From an uncultured Neomegalonema sp. (lineage in GTDB: Bacteria > Pseudomonadota > Alphaproteobacteria > Rhodobacterales > Rhodobacteraceae), in contig CALFVD010000019.1 in NCBI GenBank assembly GCA_937928005.1, positions 1-50,289 of the forward strand: DNA of 50,289 nucleotides, written 5' to 3'. Positions within the stretch are counted from its first letter, which is position 1. The number at the start of each line of letters is the position of its first letter. The translations under genes and the position numbers were made by a program. Below the pieces are notes generated by a model. It saw nothing but the letters and a program-made list of their open reading frames with translations. It was not told the origin of the DNA and searched no databases. Below, piece by piece: positions 1 through 9,347 of the stretch.

Positions 1-24
1 TGGTGCTGCAGAGGAACAGCACCA
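1..24. repeat. perfect 8-bp inverted repeat at the window edge
   Basis: TGGTGCTG and CAGCACCA flank an 8-base loop and are followed on the plus strand by six A. The hairpin lies where addA family sequence has already been lost, so it may belong to the end of an inserted element. On the minus strand the T-run precedes the stem, so it is not a terminator for addA. The sequence is too short to name an element. Confidence 0.45.
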
Positions 25-119
25 AAAAATAGCAACCCGGACCAAAGACAGTTGAGCGTCACCCATGCGGAGGCGGCGGGGTCGGAGGCTGCGGCCTGCG
101 CCTTGTTTGGATCGCTCAC
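1..119 (-). pseudogene. addA: addA 5' end, family sequence lost after about 20 codons (partial)
   Basis: A GTG start overlaps the addB stop as GTGA, the same four-base coupling seen upstream in this operon. The first residues (SDPNKAQ, then AAASDPAASAWV) match the usual start of alphaproteobacterial AddA, the helicase-nuclease partner of AddB in double-strand break repair. AddA proteins then run directly into a Walker A motif of the form NAGSGKT. Here the frame instead continues NCLWSGLLFFGAV, with no P-loop in any frame, up to the window edge. The break lies near positions 57-60. Either an element interrupts addA here or the contig end is mis-assembled. The start is well supported; the disruption is inferred. 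Confidence 0.5.
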
Positions 120-3100
120 TCGCTCTCCTCCCATTCGCCGACCCGCGCGAGATGGTCGTAATCGCCTTCCCAGATCACTGTTTCCGGCATCGCTTGTGAG
201 ACATAGGGCTGTTTCTCTTGCGCATATTTGCCCAGCAGCTTGGTCAGTCGGTCGAATGCGTTCGCGACCAGTGTAGCCGGTTCCTTAACGGGCACCTCTT
301 CGACCGCGTCCTTGCCGCCTTTCAGCTTGATATAGATCAGCCCGCTTACGGGTCGCGCCGTTACGTCGAATGCCCCCGCCGCCACCATTGCCCCCTGAAG
401 CGGCAATTGTTGTGCCCAGCCGTTCTGCACCTGCGCATTGGTTGGCCCGCTTGCGCCCTTGTAGTCGTAGACGGCATAGGTCGCCTCGGTCGTCAGATCG
501 ATCCGGTCGACCACGGCGCGTAGCTCGAACGGCCCTAGCCCCGGTACATCGAAAGTATGGCTGCCCTTCGCTTCCAGCAGCACGGGCGTTTGCAAATCAT
601 CGCGCCGCGCCGTCTCCCCCGTCACAAAGGCTGGCCCCACCCGCTTGGCCCGCGCGCGGTAGAACGCTTGATAACTCGGCCAGTTGTCGATCTCCGCCAA
701 CCCTTTCTCGGTTAGCTGTGCGAAGAGGGCGACGGGATCCGCCACCGGCCACGAATGTTGCGTTTCGCGCACGAAATGCTCGACGATGGAATGCATGATA
801 TTCCCGCGCGTTCGTGCATCCGGTTCCGGTATCAGCGATTCGACTGGATAGAACCGCAATACATGCCTCGCATAGATCGCATACGGATCGCGGATCAACG
901 TCTCCACCTCCGTCACCGACAGGCGCGTGGGCCGAACATCCACCGGCGGTGTTGGGCGGGGGCGGTTGCAGGGCCGCACCTCCCCCTCTGGTTCCGCAAG
1001 GCTCATCGCCCGGCGTAGGTAACGCGCCCCATCCATCCGCATCCGGGCCAGCACGTCGGGCGCATAGCCCTTATCCGGCCCCTCGCCCAATAGCGTGACC
1101 ATCCGTTGCAGCCACCGTGATGGTACGGTCGGTGCGCCATCTTGTTTGCTCGCCCGTGTTAGGATTACGTCGCGCGCCGATATCGCCTGTTGAAAATCAT
1201 GCGCCGACAGGCCCAGCCGCCGTTCCAGCGCGGGCAGGCCAAAGGCCCGCCGCATTGCCCGACTCATCCATGGGTCGGGGTCGGGTAGGCTGGGCCAGCT
1301 ATTCTCGTTCAGCCCGCCTAGGATCATCCGATCCGCCCGCTGGGTCCGCGCTTCCATCGTGCCGTAGATGCTGATGCGCGGATGCTGGCCATAGGGTGCG
1401 CGGGCGCTGCGCCCTGCCATCAACCCGCCCAGCAGCATCGGCACGGCCCCCGAATCCACTTCTCCTAACTTGTCGGCGTGCTCTTTTAGATCGTTCATGA
1501 AGGCCAGTGCTTCTTTACCACTCGCCTGCGCCCAAAGTTCCTCGGTTCCGTCATGGGTCGCCGCAATCGCCTCCGCCGCTTCGCGCAGCCGTGCAATGGC
1601 TTCCCCGAATCCGATATCGCACCCGCGTAGTGCATGGAACGGCTCCAGCACCGCCCGCAATCGCGCCAGCCATTCGAGTGCCTCGGCATCCTCTCGTTTG
1701 GTCAGCACAATGGCAATCGCGTCCAGATTGGCCCCAGTCGGCTGATGCTCCCGTCCATCCGCGCGTAGGGCGTGTTTCTCGATGGTCCGCACATGGCGTA
1801 GGTGCTCGGCGGCTTTGAAACCCAGCTTGCACAAGGGGTTCTTCAGCAATGCGAGGAACCGCACCGGATCGCCCGATAACACCTGCTCGCCACAGAAAAC
1901 CTCATCCGCCAGCAGCGACAGAAAAATCCCCGGCGGTGTCAGACCCAGCGGCACCCCGCCAGAATCATCCGCCCGCAAGCCCCAGCGCAGCAATGCCGCC
2001 GATACCCGCCGCGCCAGCGTTCGGTCGGTTGTCACCAGCGCCACGGTCTTGTCCGGCGTGGCCAGCGTCTCGCGGATGGCGACTGCAATGCTGATCGCTT
2101 CGTCCTGCGGCGTCTCCGCTTCGACCAGTGCCACCCCGCCCATCGCCTCGGCGGCGTTGTCGCGTACCCATTTCCGCTCACCCAGCCAGCTATCCGTTAC
2201 CGGGGCAGGGCGCATCGCCACGCTGATAAACCGCGCTCGTGGCCCCCGCTCGCCCGCCCAATCGGGGATATCGTCACGCGACAGCGCCCCGTCGCGTGCC
2301 CCTATCCGCTCTAGTAATCGCGACAGCCCCGCTTGCGGATGGTCCGGCGCGCCCGCCCGTTCCACCCCATCGCGTAGGCCCGCAAAAGTCTCAAAATCCA
2401 GATGCCTGTCTACGCCGGGCAGGATCACGGCTCCCTGCGGCAGGTGTGCGACCGCCGCAATCAACTCGCCACTGATCCCCTTGCTACCCGTCGATCCGGC
2501 CACGATCACTGGGTTCGTCGGCGGCTCCATCTGCCAAGCCGCAATCTGCCGCGTAATGATCTCCGCCCGCCGCGCCACGGGGTCCATCAATTTGTTGGCT
2601 TTCAGATAAGCGGGCCACGCATTGCGAAGGATATTCAGGAAATCCAGCGTCTTCGACCAGTGCTCCGCATGGTCCTCGGGCGACAGGTGCTCCAACGCAT
2701 CCAGCGACAACCGCTCCTCATGCGCTTGATCCATCAATTGCGTTAGGTCGGTCGCCAGCGCCACCGCCGTTGCCTCCTGCGCCAGTTGCGGTGCGACCTT
2801 CGACATCCCCCGCACCAGCCGTGTTAATGTCAGTAGCCGTGCGGTCGGCGCAATCGCCGAGGGCAAACCCGCATCGACCCCGCCCATCGCCTCCAGATCG
2901 CCCAGCGTCATCACGCGCGGCGCAAGGATCGGTTTACCCCCCGCCCGCGCCACCATCGCATCCGATATCGCCCGCGCCCCTCGCCTTGTGGGCGCATAGA
3001 TCGTGATCCGCGCCAATGCCAGCGGATCGCCAGCGGGTAGCCGTGCAAACACCCCATCGGCCAGCGCCTCGGCAAAAGGTGAACCCATCGGAATATTGAA

Positions 3101-3133
3101 GACGCGCGGCCCGTCCTGCGCCTCGAACATCAT
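116..3133 (-). CDS. addB: double-strand break repair protein AddB
   Basis: AddB is the second subunit of the AddAB helicase-nuclease that resects DNA ends for RecA-mediated repair, the alphaproteobacterial counterpart of RecBCD. From the ATG that overlaps the upstream stop (ATGA), the protein is 1005 aa, normal for the alphaproteobacterial type. The N-terminal half is a helicase-like domain. The C-terminal part carries the RecB-type PD-(D/E)XK nuclease: RGNIMHSIVEHF, then AVVDRIDL, then YAVYDYKG, then QLPLQGAM. The acidic residues and lysine needed for metal-dependent cleavage are present. A longer frame opens at 3184, but it lies inside the neighbouring gene and lacks family sequence. addA follows immediately, but appears broken. 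Confidence 0.93.
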   Translation of the reverse strand: MMFEAQDGPRVFNIPMGSPFAEALADGVFARLPAGDPLALARITIYAPTRRGARAISDAMVARAGGKPILAPRVMTLGDLEAMGGVDAGLPSAIAPTARLLTLTRLVRGMSKVAPQLAQEATAVALATDLTQLMDQAHEERLSLDALEHLSPEDHAEHWSKTLDFLNILRNAWPAYLKANKLMDPVARRAEIITRQIAAWQMEPPTNPVIVAGSTGSKGISGELIAAVAHLPQGAVILPGVDRHLDFETFAGLRDGVERAGAPDHPQAGLSRLLERIGARDGALSRDDIPDWAGERGPRARFISVAMRPAPVTDSWLGERKWVRDNAAEAMGGVALVEAETPQDEAISIAVAIRETLATPDKTVALVTTDRTLARRVSAALLRWGLRADDSGGVPLGLTPPGIFLSLLADEVFCGEQVLSGDPVRFLALLKNPLCKLGFKAAEHLRHVRTIEKHALRADGREHQPTGANLDAIAIVLTKREDAEALEWLARLRAVLEPFHALRGCDIGFGEAIARLREAAEAIAATHDGTEELWAQASGKEALAFMNDLKEHADKLGEVDSGAVPMLLGGLMAGRSARAPYGQHPRISIYGTMEARTQRADRMILGGLNENSWPSLPDPDPWMSRAMRRAFGLPALERRLGLSAHDFQQAISARDVILTRASKQDGAPTVPSRWLQRMVTLLGEGPDKGYAPDVLARMRMDGARYLRRAMSLAEPEGEVRPCNRPRPTPPVDVRPTRLSVTEVETLIRDPYAIYARHVLRFYPVESLIPEPDARTRGNIMHSIVEHFVRETQHSWPVADPVALFAQLTEKGLAEIDNWPSYQAFYRARAKRVGPAFVTGETARRDDLQTPVLLEAKGSHTFDVPGLGPFELRAVVDRIDLTTEATYAVYDYKGASGPTNAQVQNGWAQQLPLQGAMVAAGAFDVTARPVSGLIYIKLKGGKDAVEEVPVKEPATLVANAFDRLTKLLGKYAQEKQPYVSQAMPETVIWEGDYDHLARVGEWEESE

Positions 3134-3807
3134 CGTAACGCTTCCTCGGCTTCGTTCAGCCCCTCCGGTGTGCCCACATCGCACCAGCCGCCGGGATGCA
3201 GGATGCCAAACGCCCGCCCCGCCGTAATCGCGCGGTCCCAGACGAGGTTCAACGAAAACGGCCCCTTGGGAACATCACCGAACAGGGCAGGGGATAGGAT
3301 TTGCGCCCCGGTAAAGACATATGGCGCGCTCGCCGCCTCCCCTCGCCGCACCAATCGTTCATTATCGAGCGAGAAATCCCCCGCTCGCGAATACCCCACC
3401 GCCCTCGCCACAGGCACCAGCAGCAATAGCGCATCCATCCGCGCCGCATCCCATGCCTCAACCAGCGGCACCAGCGCATCCTCGCCGATCCACACATTAT
3501 CACTGTTCACCACCATGAGAGGCCCATCGCCGAGCAGCGGCAGTGCCTTGGCCACCCCGCCTCCCGTCTCCAGCAATTCACTCGTTTCATCCGAGAATAC
3601 CACTGCCCGTTCCGCCAGATGCGCGCGTAGCATTTCAGGCCGATAATGTAGGTTCACCACCGCCTCCCCGATCCCCGCTTCCGCCACCCGGTCAAGTGTC
3701 CGGTCGATCAGCGTCCGCCCCAGCACCGGCACCATCGGCTTAGGTCGGTCGGCGGTCAGGTGCCGCATCCGCGTACCCAGCCCAGCGGCAAGGATCATCG
3801 CTTTCAT
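3130..3807 (-). CDS. murU: MurU-type nucleotidyltransferase (N-acetylmuramate-1-phosphate uridylyltransferase)
   Basis: This 225-aa sugar-phosphate nucleotidyltransferase opens with the classic signature AAGLGTRMRHLT followed by RPKPMVPVLG, which binds nucleotide and sugar phosphate. It has no hexapeptide C-terminal domain, as in MurU. In the cell-wall recycling route known from Pseudomonas, AmgK phosphorylates recovered MurNAc at the anomeric position and MurU converts it to UDP-MurNAc, bypassing fosfomycin-sensitive MurA. The upstream gene carries an AmgK-like domain and overlaps this one by ATGA, which supports that assignment over a mannose-1-phosphate guanylyltransferase. It also overlaps addB by four bases. 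The exact substrate is inferred from context. Confidence 0.82.
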   Translation of the reverse strand: MKAMILAAGLGTRMRHLTADRPKPMVPVLGRTLIDRTLDRVAEAGIGEAVVNLHYRPEMLRAHLAERAVVFSDETSELLETGGGVAKALPLLGDGPLMVVNSDNVWIGEDALVPLVEAWDAARMDALLLLVPVARAVGYSRAGDFSLDNERLVRRGEAASAPYVFTGAQILSPALFGDVPKGPFSLNLVWDRAITAGRAFGILHPGGWCDVGTPEGLNEAEEALR

Positions 3808-5273
3808 GTACCATGCTCCGCTACAATCCGCGCCAGCACATCCGGCGTCGGCTGTGGTACATGACGCTCAATGAAACCCCGCAAAGCTGGCATATCGGCC
3901 ACGTCACGCATCAAATGCGCCCAGACACGCGGGATCATCGACAAATAGCGTGGCTTCCCATCTCGCAGGCATAACCGCGCAAAAATACCCACGATCTTCG
4001 CGTTTCTCTGCGCGCCTAGTAAATCGTATTCCCGCTGAAAATCCACCGCATTCAGATCGCCCCGACGCGCCAAATACCGCGCAATCATCGCCTCCGCTAG
4101 TCCCGGCGATACATCGCGCCGCGCATCCTCCAGCAATGACATTAGATCATAGGCCGGATGCCCGATTAGCGCGTCCTGATAGTCCAACAATCCAACCCGC
4201 GCATCCCCCGCACGTTCCGGCAACCACAGTAAATTCTCGGCATGATAATCCCGCAAAACCAGCGCAGACCGGTCCTCGGCCACTGCGCCCATCGCCTCGC
4301 GCAGTAGCCCCCGCCATTCCGCATCCCGGTCGGCGGATGCCCCCGCACCGGCGGCAGGGCACCACCATTCTGTCAGTAGCGCCCCCTCGCGCTCCATCAC
4401 CGCCATATCATAGGGCGGCACCGCATCCCCCGGCTCTGCCGATAGCGCGTGCAGCACATCCACCGCCGCCTCATAGAGCGGGCATTCCATCGCCGGATCA
4501 TCCGCACAAAGCCGCGCAAAGAGGCCATTACCAAGATTTTCGAGCAACAGAAAACCCAGCGGCATATCGCGCGCCAGAATCTCCGGCGCGCTCAATCCTC
4601 GCGCCCGTAACCGCTCCGTCACCGCCACAAAAGGCCGTACATCCTCGCCCAGCGCATAGGGCGCATCCATCGCGATATGACCGCCCACATGATAGTACCG
4701 CCGGTTAGACGCATCGCCGGGCACAGGCGTTGGGTCCGCAACCCCCGCCCTTTCCAGAAACGCCGCAAAGCGATCCTCCCGTGGCTTCGACAATGCGCGG
4801 ATCAAACGGCCCTCGCCAACCGCCTCAAGCTTGCGCCCGTCGCCATCGTGTTCGAGCGTAATCTCCAGCCGATCCACCGGGGCAAGATCGCCCAGCCGAT
4901 CCGGCCATTCCACCAGTGTAATCGCGTCGGCAAATCCCTCGATCAGCCCGATTTCGTCCAATTCCTCTGGCCCGGACAGCCGGTACAGATCCGCATGGAC
5001 GATCCGCCCCCGCTCCGTCTCGTATTCTGCCGTGATCGTGTAGGTTGGGCTTGGGATTGGTTCATCATAGCCGAGCAATTCGCGGATAATCGCCCGCGCC
5101 AGCGTCGATTTGCCTGCCCCTAGATCGCCCGATAGCAGGATTACGTCACCGGGCCGTACCACCGTCGATAGTAGCATCCCGGCGGCAATCGTTGCGCGCT
5201 CATCGGGCAAGGTGAGCGAAAACCGCGTTTCCACGCTATTCAGCGGCGTGCGGATGGCCCGACTCGCGCTCAT
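3804..5273 (-). CDS. tsaE: TsaE-AmgK fusion: t6A-synthesis ATPase joined to an aminoglycoside-kinase-fold sugar kinase
   Basis: Two domains share one 489-aa chain. Residues about 15-155 are TsaE, the ATPase that supports the TsaBD complex making N6-threonylcarbamoyladenosine in tRNA; GDLGAGKST is Walker A, and SPTYTI and ADLYRL are TsaE hallmarks. Residues about 165-489 are a phosphotransferase of the APH fold, with the catalytic loop LRDYHAENLLW and the metal-binding segment LLDYQDALIGHPAYD. That half matches AmgK, the MurNAc/GlcNAc anomeric kinase that feeds MurU, encoded next. The start MSASRAIRT at 5273 was chosen because earlier in-frame Met codons lie deeper inside the upstream gene; even so it overlaps that gene by 38 bases. 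The fusion is known in some alphaproteobacterial annotations. Confidence 0.88.
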   Translation of the reverse strand: MSASRAIRTPLNSVETRFSLTLPDERATIAAGMLLSTVVRPGDVILLSGDLGAGKSTLARAIIRELLGYDEPIPSPTYTITAEYETERGRIVHADLYRLSGPEELDEIGLIEGFADAITLVEWPDRLGDLAPVDRLEITLEHDGDGRKLEAVGEGRLIRALSKPREDRFAAFLERAGVADPTPVPGDASNRRYYHVGGHIAMDAPYALGEDVRPFVAVTERLRARGLSAPEILARDMPLGFLLLENLGNGLFARLCADDPAMECPLYEAAVDVLHALSAEPGDAVPPYDMAVMEREGALLTEWWCPAAGAGASADRDAEWRGLLREAMGAVAEDRSALVLRDYHAENLLWLPERAGDARVGLLDYQDALIGHPAYDLMSLLEDARRDVSPGLAEAMIARYLARRGDLNAVDFQREYDLLGAQRNAKIVGIFARLCLRDGKPRYLSMIPRVWAHLMRDVADMPALRGFIERHVPQPTPDVLARIVAEHGT

Positions 5274-7740
5274 GGTTGATGGCCGCGCGTACTGCATCCG
5301 CATCGCGCAAGAAGTGGCACACAATCGCTTCGCGCGTCTGCCCTTCGCCCGTTTCGATGGCGATGCGACCGCCCTGTCGTTCCACGAATTGCCGTACCAG
5401 CGTGATGCCTAGCTCCACGCGCCGTAATTGCGGGATCGAACTGCTCAGATCATTGCGCCCAAAGATATCGCGGATAGATAGTGGTATCACCGAATCCCGG
5501 CATCCGATCCATATCGCCACATGGTCTGGACGATGTCGCACACCAACCTCCAGCGTATCCGTAGCCGCTGCTTCGTTGCGTAAGGCATTGACCAAGGTAT
5601 GGATCACCTCGCGAAAACGCGGCGCATCCCCCGGCATCGTCCCGATCCCTTCGGGACAATCCAATACCATCTGCGCACCGTCGCCAGAATTTCGGCGGAT
5701 AAATTCCGTCACCGATACCAGCATTGGCTGGATCTCGATGGCTTCAATACAGAACTCGAAAAACTCGGATTCCAACATTGCCAGATCAATGATGCCACCG
5801 ATCAATTGGCGCAATTCGTTCGATGCTTGCGAGATATTGTCCACGAACTCGTGCTGGCGTTCGTTCAGCTTGCCGCGCATTTCCTGTCGTAACAGGTCTG
5901 AAAACCCGATGATCGTATTCAGCGGGATTTTCAGCTCATGCGACGCACCATGGATGCTCGACAAGAATTGCCCTTTCAGTGCGGATATCTCTTCGAGTTT
6001 CTCATACTGCTCCGTCAGCATACGTTCTTTGTGGAATGAATCGGTTACATCACGGAAAGCGAACATCGTCGCCCCATCGGGCAGTGGTGCGGTGAACATA
6101 TGGATGACGCTGCCATCGGTCCGTTCAAGCGTCTCTTCCCAAACCTCGCGCGTGCCGCCCGTGGCCGAGACATGTCCAACCGCCTTTGCCCATACCGTAC
6201 GGCTGGGGAAGAGGCGGGCGCATTTCCGTCCAATATCGGTGATATGCGCGGATTCCAGCTCTTCGGCGGATAACCCCCACATTTCCTGAAAAGCCGTATT
6301 GGCAAGGCGGCTACGCCCATCCAACCCAAAGACGATCACCCCTTCGCCGAGGCTAGAGAACGTCGCGTGGTAGACCGCCGATACCGTGGCCGCATCGCGC
6401 CGCATCGCGTAATGGTCGGTCACATCCTCGAACAATAGCATGAACCCGCCCATTGGATGTGGTTGAGCCAGAACATGCAGGGCCGTCCCATCGGGCAGGT
6501 GCCATTGTCGTTCCACAGGGTCGTTTACATCATTACACGCCGTGATGAATTCGTCGCGCCACGCATGAAAATTGCGCGTATGTGGTACGCGGTTTTTTTC
6601 GCGTAGATTGTTGAGGATTTCGCGCAAGGACGGATGCCCTTCCAGCCATGCCGCATCCAGACCCCATAGTTTAGTCAGTGTCTCATTGGCAAAACTGAGC
6701 CGCGTATCGGGTTGAAAAACCGCTACACCGCGATGTAGCCGATCTAACGTCTCCTCATTAGCGCGCATTTGTTGGACGAGGGCTTCCGAGGCGCTGGCCT
6801 GTGTGCTGATATCGACTGCATAGCCGAAGGTTCCACCCTGATAGGCGGTTTCGTAGATTGTTAGCGTTTTGCGAACGCCATCAATTACACCCGTATGGCG
6901 GTGGGAGACTTCTGCGCCGCTTTCGCGTGCGCGTTGTGCCTGTGCCCGTATCGCCTGCGCATTCTCGCCACTCAGTAATTCGATTTGGCAGGTCAGCACC
7001 GTCTCTATGCTTGGTGCTTCGACCCCCTCGACATAGCGCCGATTTACCCAGTCAAGTCGCCCTGCCGTGTCGCGCCGCCATGCGTAGATTGGGGCATTGG
7101 CAAAGCCTTCTTCCAACGTTCGGACATTTTCTTCTGCTGCGACGAGCCTGTCGCTCATGCGGGGGAGGTTTTCTTGCGATCCTTTCGCGTCGATCAAGGT
7201 GATCAGCGCCCGTGCGCCTAGCGTTACGCCGGAAAACAGTCGTTGTTGGTTGTCGGTTCCTATGAAACGGCTCTCGAATGGTGTGCCGTCCTCGATCAAG
7301 GCTGTCAGTTGGCTTGCGAGGTCATGTACGCAGTCCTCGCGCACCAATGCCCGCGCCACCGCCGTAAAATCTCCGCTATCGTGCAAGCTCTCAAGAATGC
7401 GCGCATGGCCCGCCGTCACATGCAGCATATTGCCCGACCAAATTGCCGCCCCATCCGCCCGGTCCAGCAGCAGCGCGTTTAGTGCTTCTTCTGAACTCAG
7501 TCGGGCTTCTTCGCTACGATCGATTTCCGTTTCCATCGCGCGCGAGCCTTGCGCGGCCTTCAGCGCATAAAGCGAGCCGCCAATACCCACCGCCGCCAGC
7601 GCCAATGCGGCCACACCCCATAGGGGCGGGAATGCCTGCGCCTGTGCCACAACCTCTTCCGCCGCCCATGCAGTGCAGGGCGTTAACAATGCGGGGACAG
7701 AGCAAAACAGCGTCTGATTAGAAAGGCTTGTGCGTATCAT
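5236..7740 (-). CDS. PAS-domain sensor kinase-like protein with an eroded ATPase domain
   Basis: An 834-aa membrane-anchored sensor. A hydrophobic N-terminus and one membrane segment (about residues 38-60) precede at least three PAS-like regions; the clearest are around residues 330-420 (RGVAVFQPDTRLSFANETL) and 455-560. A HisKA-like helix follows, with SHELKIPLNTI and the candidate phospho-acceptor His601. The C-terminal ATPase region is odd. An N-box-like stretch (TLVNALRNEAA) is present, but the glycine-rich G1 box (DxGxG) is replaced by CRDSVIPLSIRD, and only GITLVRQFVERQGG resembles the G2 end. It may be a weak kinase or a phosphatase or scaffold. It lies 55 bases downstream of regB in the same direction. 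Confidence 0.8.
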   Translation of the reverse strand: MIRTSLSNQTLFCSVPALLTPCTAWAAEEVVAQAQAFPPLWGVAALALAAVGIGGSLYALKAAQGSRAMETEIDRSEEARLSSEEALNALLLDRADGAAIWSGNMLHVTAGHARILESLHDSGDFTAVARALVREDCVHDLASQLTALIEDGTPFESRFIGTDNQQRLFSGVTLGARALITLIDAKGSQENLPRMSDRLVAAEENVRTLEEGFANAPIYAWRRDTAGRLDWVNRRYVEGVEAPSIETVLTCQIELLSGENAQAIRAQAQRARESGAEVSHRHTGVIDGVRKTLTIYETAYQGGTFGYAVDISTQASASEALVQQMRANEETLDRLHRGVAVFQPDTRLSFANETLTKLWGLDAAWLEGHPSLREILNNLREKNRVPHTRNFHAWRDEFITACNDVNDPVERQWHLPDGTALHVLAQPHPMGGFMLLFEDVTDHYAMRRDAATVSAVYHATFSSLGEGVIVFGLDGRSRLANTAFQEMWGLSAEELESAHITDIGRKCARLFPSRTVWAKAVGHVSATGGTREVWEETLERTDGSVIHMFTAPLPDGATMFAFRDVTDSFHKERMLTEQYEKLEEISALKGQFLSSIHGASHELKIPLNTIIGFSDLLRQEMRGKLNERQHEFVDNISQASNELRQLIGGIIDLAMLESEFFEFCIEAIEIQPMLVSVTEFIRRNSGDGAQMVLDCPEGIGTMPGDAPRFREVIHTLVNALRNEAAATDTLEVGVRHRPDHVAIWIGCRDSVIPLSIRDIFGRNDLSSSIPQLRRVELGITLVRQFVERQGGRIAIETGEGQTREAIVCHFLRDADAVRAAINHERESGHPHAAE

Positions 7741-7795
7741 ACCGTCCGGTTCACCGTTGGTCGTGCGCCGTCTAAATAACCGTCAGTCCACACTA

Positions 7796-9211
7796 TTACC
7801 AGCCAAAATTCCCTAACGCTGTAGGTGTGTTCGTCACATCAGGGTGTTCGGAAGCGGGTAGCAACACATTCTTGTTCCACCATATTTCTACCAGTGCGCC
7901 GGGTAGGGCAGTTTCACTCAATCTCTGGTTGGAAAAGGTGATCTCCGCGCCGCGCCGTTCCAACAGGGTTTTGGCGATGAAAAGCCCCAATCCCATCCCT
8001 TCATACCCCCCATCGCGCGCACGAACTCCCTTCCGTGTCGTCAGGAACGGATCGCCCAGCCGCGATGTGACTTCCGATGAAAAGCCCGGCCCGTCATCCT
8101 GAATACGGATTGCCAGCCGATCCTCTGTTTCCACGATCTCGATCCACACAACCGAGCGGGCGAAATCCACCGCATTCTGGATTAGATTGCGTAATGCATG
8201 GATAATTTCCGGTCGGCGTGGAAAGGTTGGTGAGGGCAGGGCGCTACCGGCCACGATTTCCCCATTGACGAAATATTCAATGCGCTTGCCGGTATGCTCA
8301 TGCGGTCCCGCCGCCTCTTCTAGTACCGACAACAGCGGTGCAGTGCGGATATGCTCCATGTCCTGACTGCGAATACTCGCCATATCCGATAGGATCGTGC
8401 GGCACCGTGTCGTCTGCTCCCGGATGAGGGCGAGATCGTCTGCATCTATCCCTCCCCGCTCATGGTCGCGCTCCATCTCCCGCGCTGTCAGGGCAATGGT
8501 CGCCAGCGGAGAACCCAATTCATGTGCGGCGGCGGCGGCCATCGTGCCCAAGGCCGATAACCGCTGCTCCCGCGCCAGTGCCAATTGCGTCGCCGCCAAT
8601 GCCTGAGACATCCCAAATGCTTCATCCGCCACGCGCCGAACATAGATTGCGATGAACCCGACCCCGATAATCAGCGCGCAGCCAATCCCTAACAAGTAGG
8701 TGTCTGGTAGTTCCAATTTGCCGTTCGTCTCATGGACCAGAGGTAGATGCGCCAACTCCAGCACGAAGATCGACAACAGCGCAATCCCGACCACAAGCTG
8801 CGCACTCTGTCGGTTGAGTGCGGCGGCGGCAACTGTGGCTGGGGCGATGAACAGTAGTGAGAATGGGTTGCCCACTCCCCCTGTCAGCCCCAACAACAGC
8901 CCAAGCTGTGCCATGTCGAACAGTATCCAGAGCAGCGCGGTACGCTCTGACAAACGCGCATTGGGCGCCATCGTTAGCATTGTGATGACGTTGAACCACA
9001 CCGATGCAAGGATCACCGCCAAGCATGGTCCCATCGGTAATTCATAGCCGAGGCCATAGCGCGTCACCATCAGGGTCAAGAACTGACCCGTAAGCGCGAT
9101 CCACCGAATATTGCGTAGCGTTTTCGCGCGCAGCCAATGCCGTTTGCGCATCCCTAGCGCAAAATGCTCGCCTAGAGCCGCTTCGTCGCCTGCCATGGGG
9201 GTCATCGGCAT
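7796..9211 (-). CDS. regB: redox-sensing histidine kinase RegB/PrrB/ActS
   Basis: RegB autophosphorylates under reducing conditions and signals to RegA to control photosynthesis, respiration and carbon or nitrogen fixation genes in Rhodobacter relatives. The 471-aa protein has six predicted membrane segments (about residues 30-190). The loop LTGGVGNPFSLLF contains the GGxxNPF quinone-sensing motif. The H-box AAAHELGSPLATI contains His230, and Cys270 in QTTRCRTIL corresponds to the redox-active cysteine (Cys265 in R. capsulatus). The ATPase boxes are intact (LIQNAVDFA, IQDDGPGF, GMGLGLFIAKTLLERRG). GAGGAG lies about seven bases before the first ATG. It diverges from senC, as in Rhodobacter. 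Confidence 0.95.
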   Translation of the reverse strand: MPMTPMAGDEAALGEHFALGMRKRHWLRAKTLRNIRWIALTGQFLTLMVTRYGLGYELPMGPCLAVILASVWFNVITMLTMAPNARLSERTALLWILFDMAQLGLLLGLTGGVGNPFSLLFIAPATVAAAALNRQSAQLVVGIALLSIFVLELAHLPLVHETNGKLELPDTYLLGIGCALIIGVGFIAIYVRRVADEAFGMSQALAATQLALAREQRLSALGTMAAAAAHELGSPLATIALTAREMERDHERGGIDADDLALIREQTTRCRTILSDMASIRSQDMEHIRTAPLLSVLEEAAGPHEHTGKRIEYFVNGEIVAGSALPSPTFPRRPEIIHALRNLIQNAVDFARSVVWIEIVETEDRLAIRIQDDGPGFSSEVTSRLGDPFLTTRKGVRARDGGYEGMGLGLFIAKTLLERRGAEITFSNQRLSETALPGALVEIWWNKNVLLPASEHPDVTNTPTALGNFGW

Positions 9212-9286
9212 TGGTTGCTCCTCAGAATTCCATTATCAAATAGCATCCCAAGATTATGCGTCCCGCAAAAGTGACGAGATGTCCCG

Positions 9287-9314
9287 TTGTATCGTTGCAT
9301 TAGGGCGCGATAAT
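9287..9314 (+). promoter_or_regulatory. possible sigma-70 promoter for senC in the regB-senC divergent region
   Basis: TTGTAT at 9287-9292 and GATAAT at 9309-9314 are separated by 16 bases, and the -10 lies about 33 bases before the senC start. The 136-bp divergent region is where RegA regulates both genes in Rhodobacter. No RegA site is claimed here. Confidence 0.35.
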
Positions 9315-9347
9315 AAAGCGAGTAATCGTATTTCGGAGGTTTTCTAC

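Noticed and set aside
1782..2609. 275-codon plus-strand frame inside addB
   Set aside because: Composition is Ser/Pro/Arg-rich shadow text; addB is clearly the real gene.
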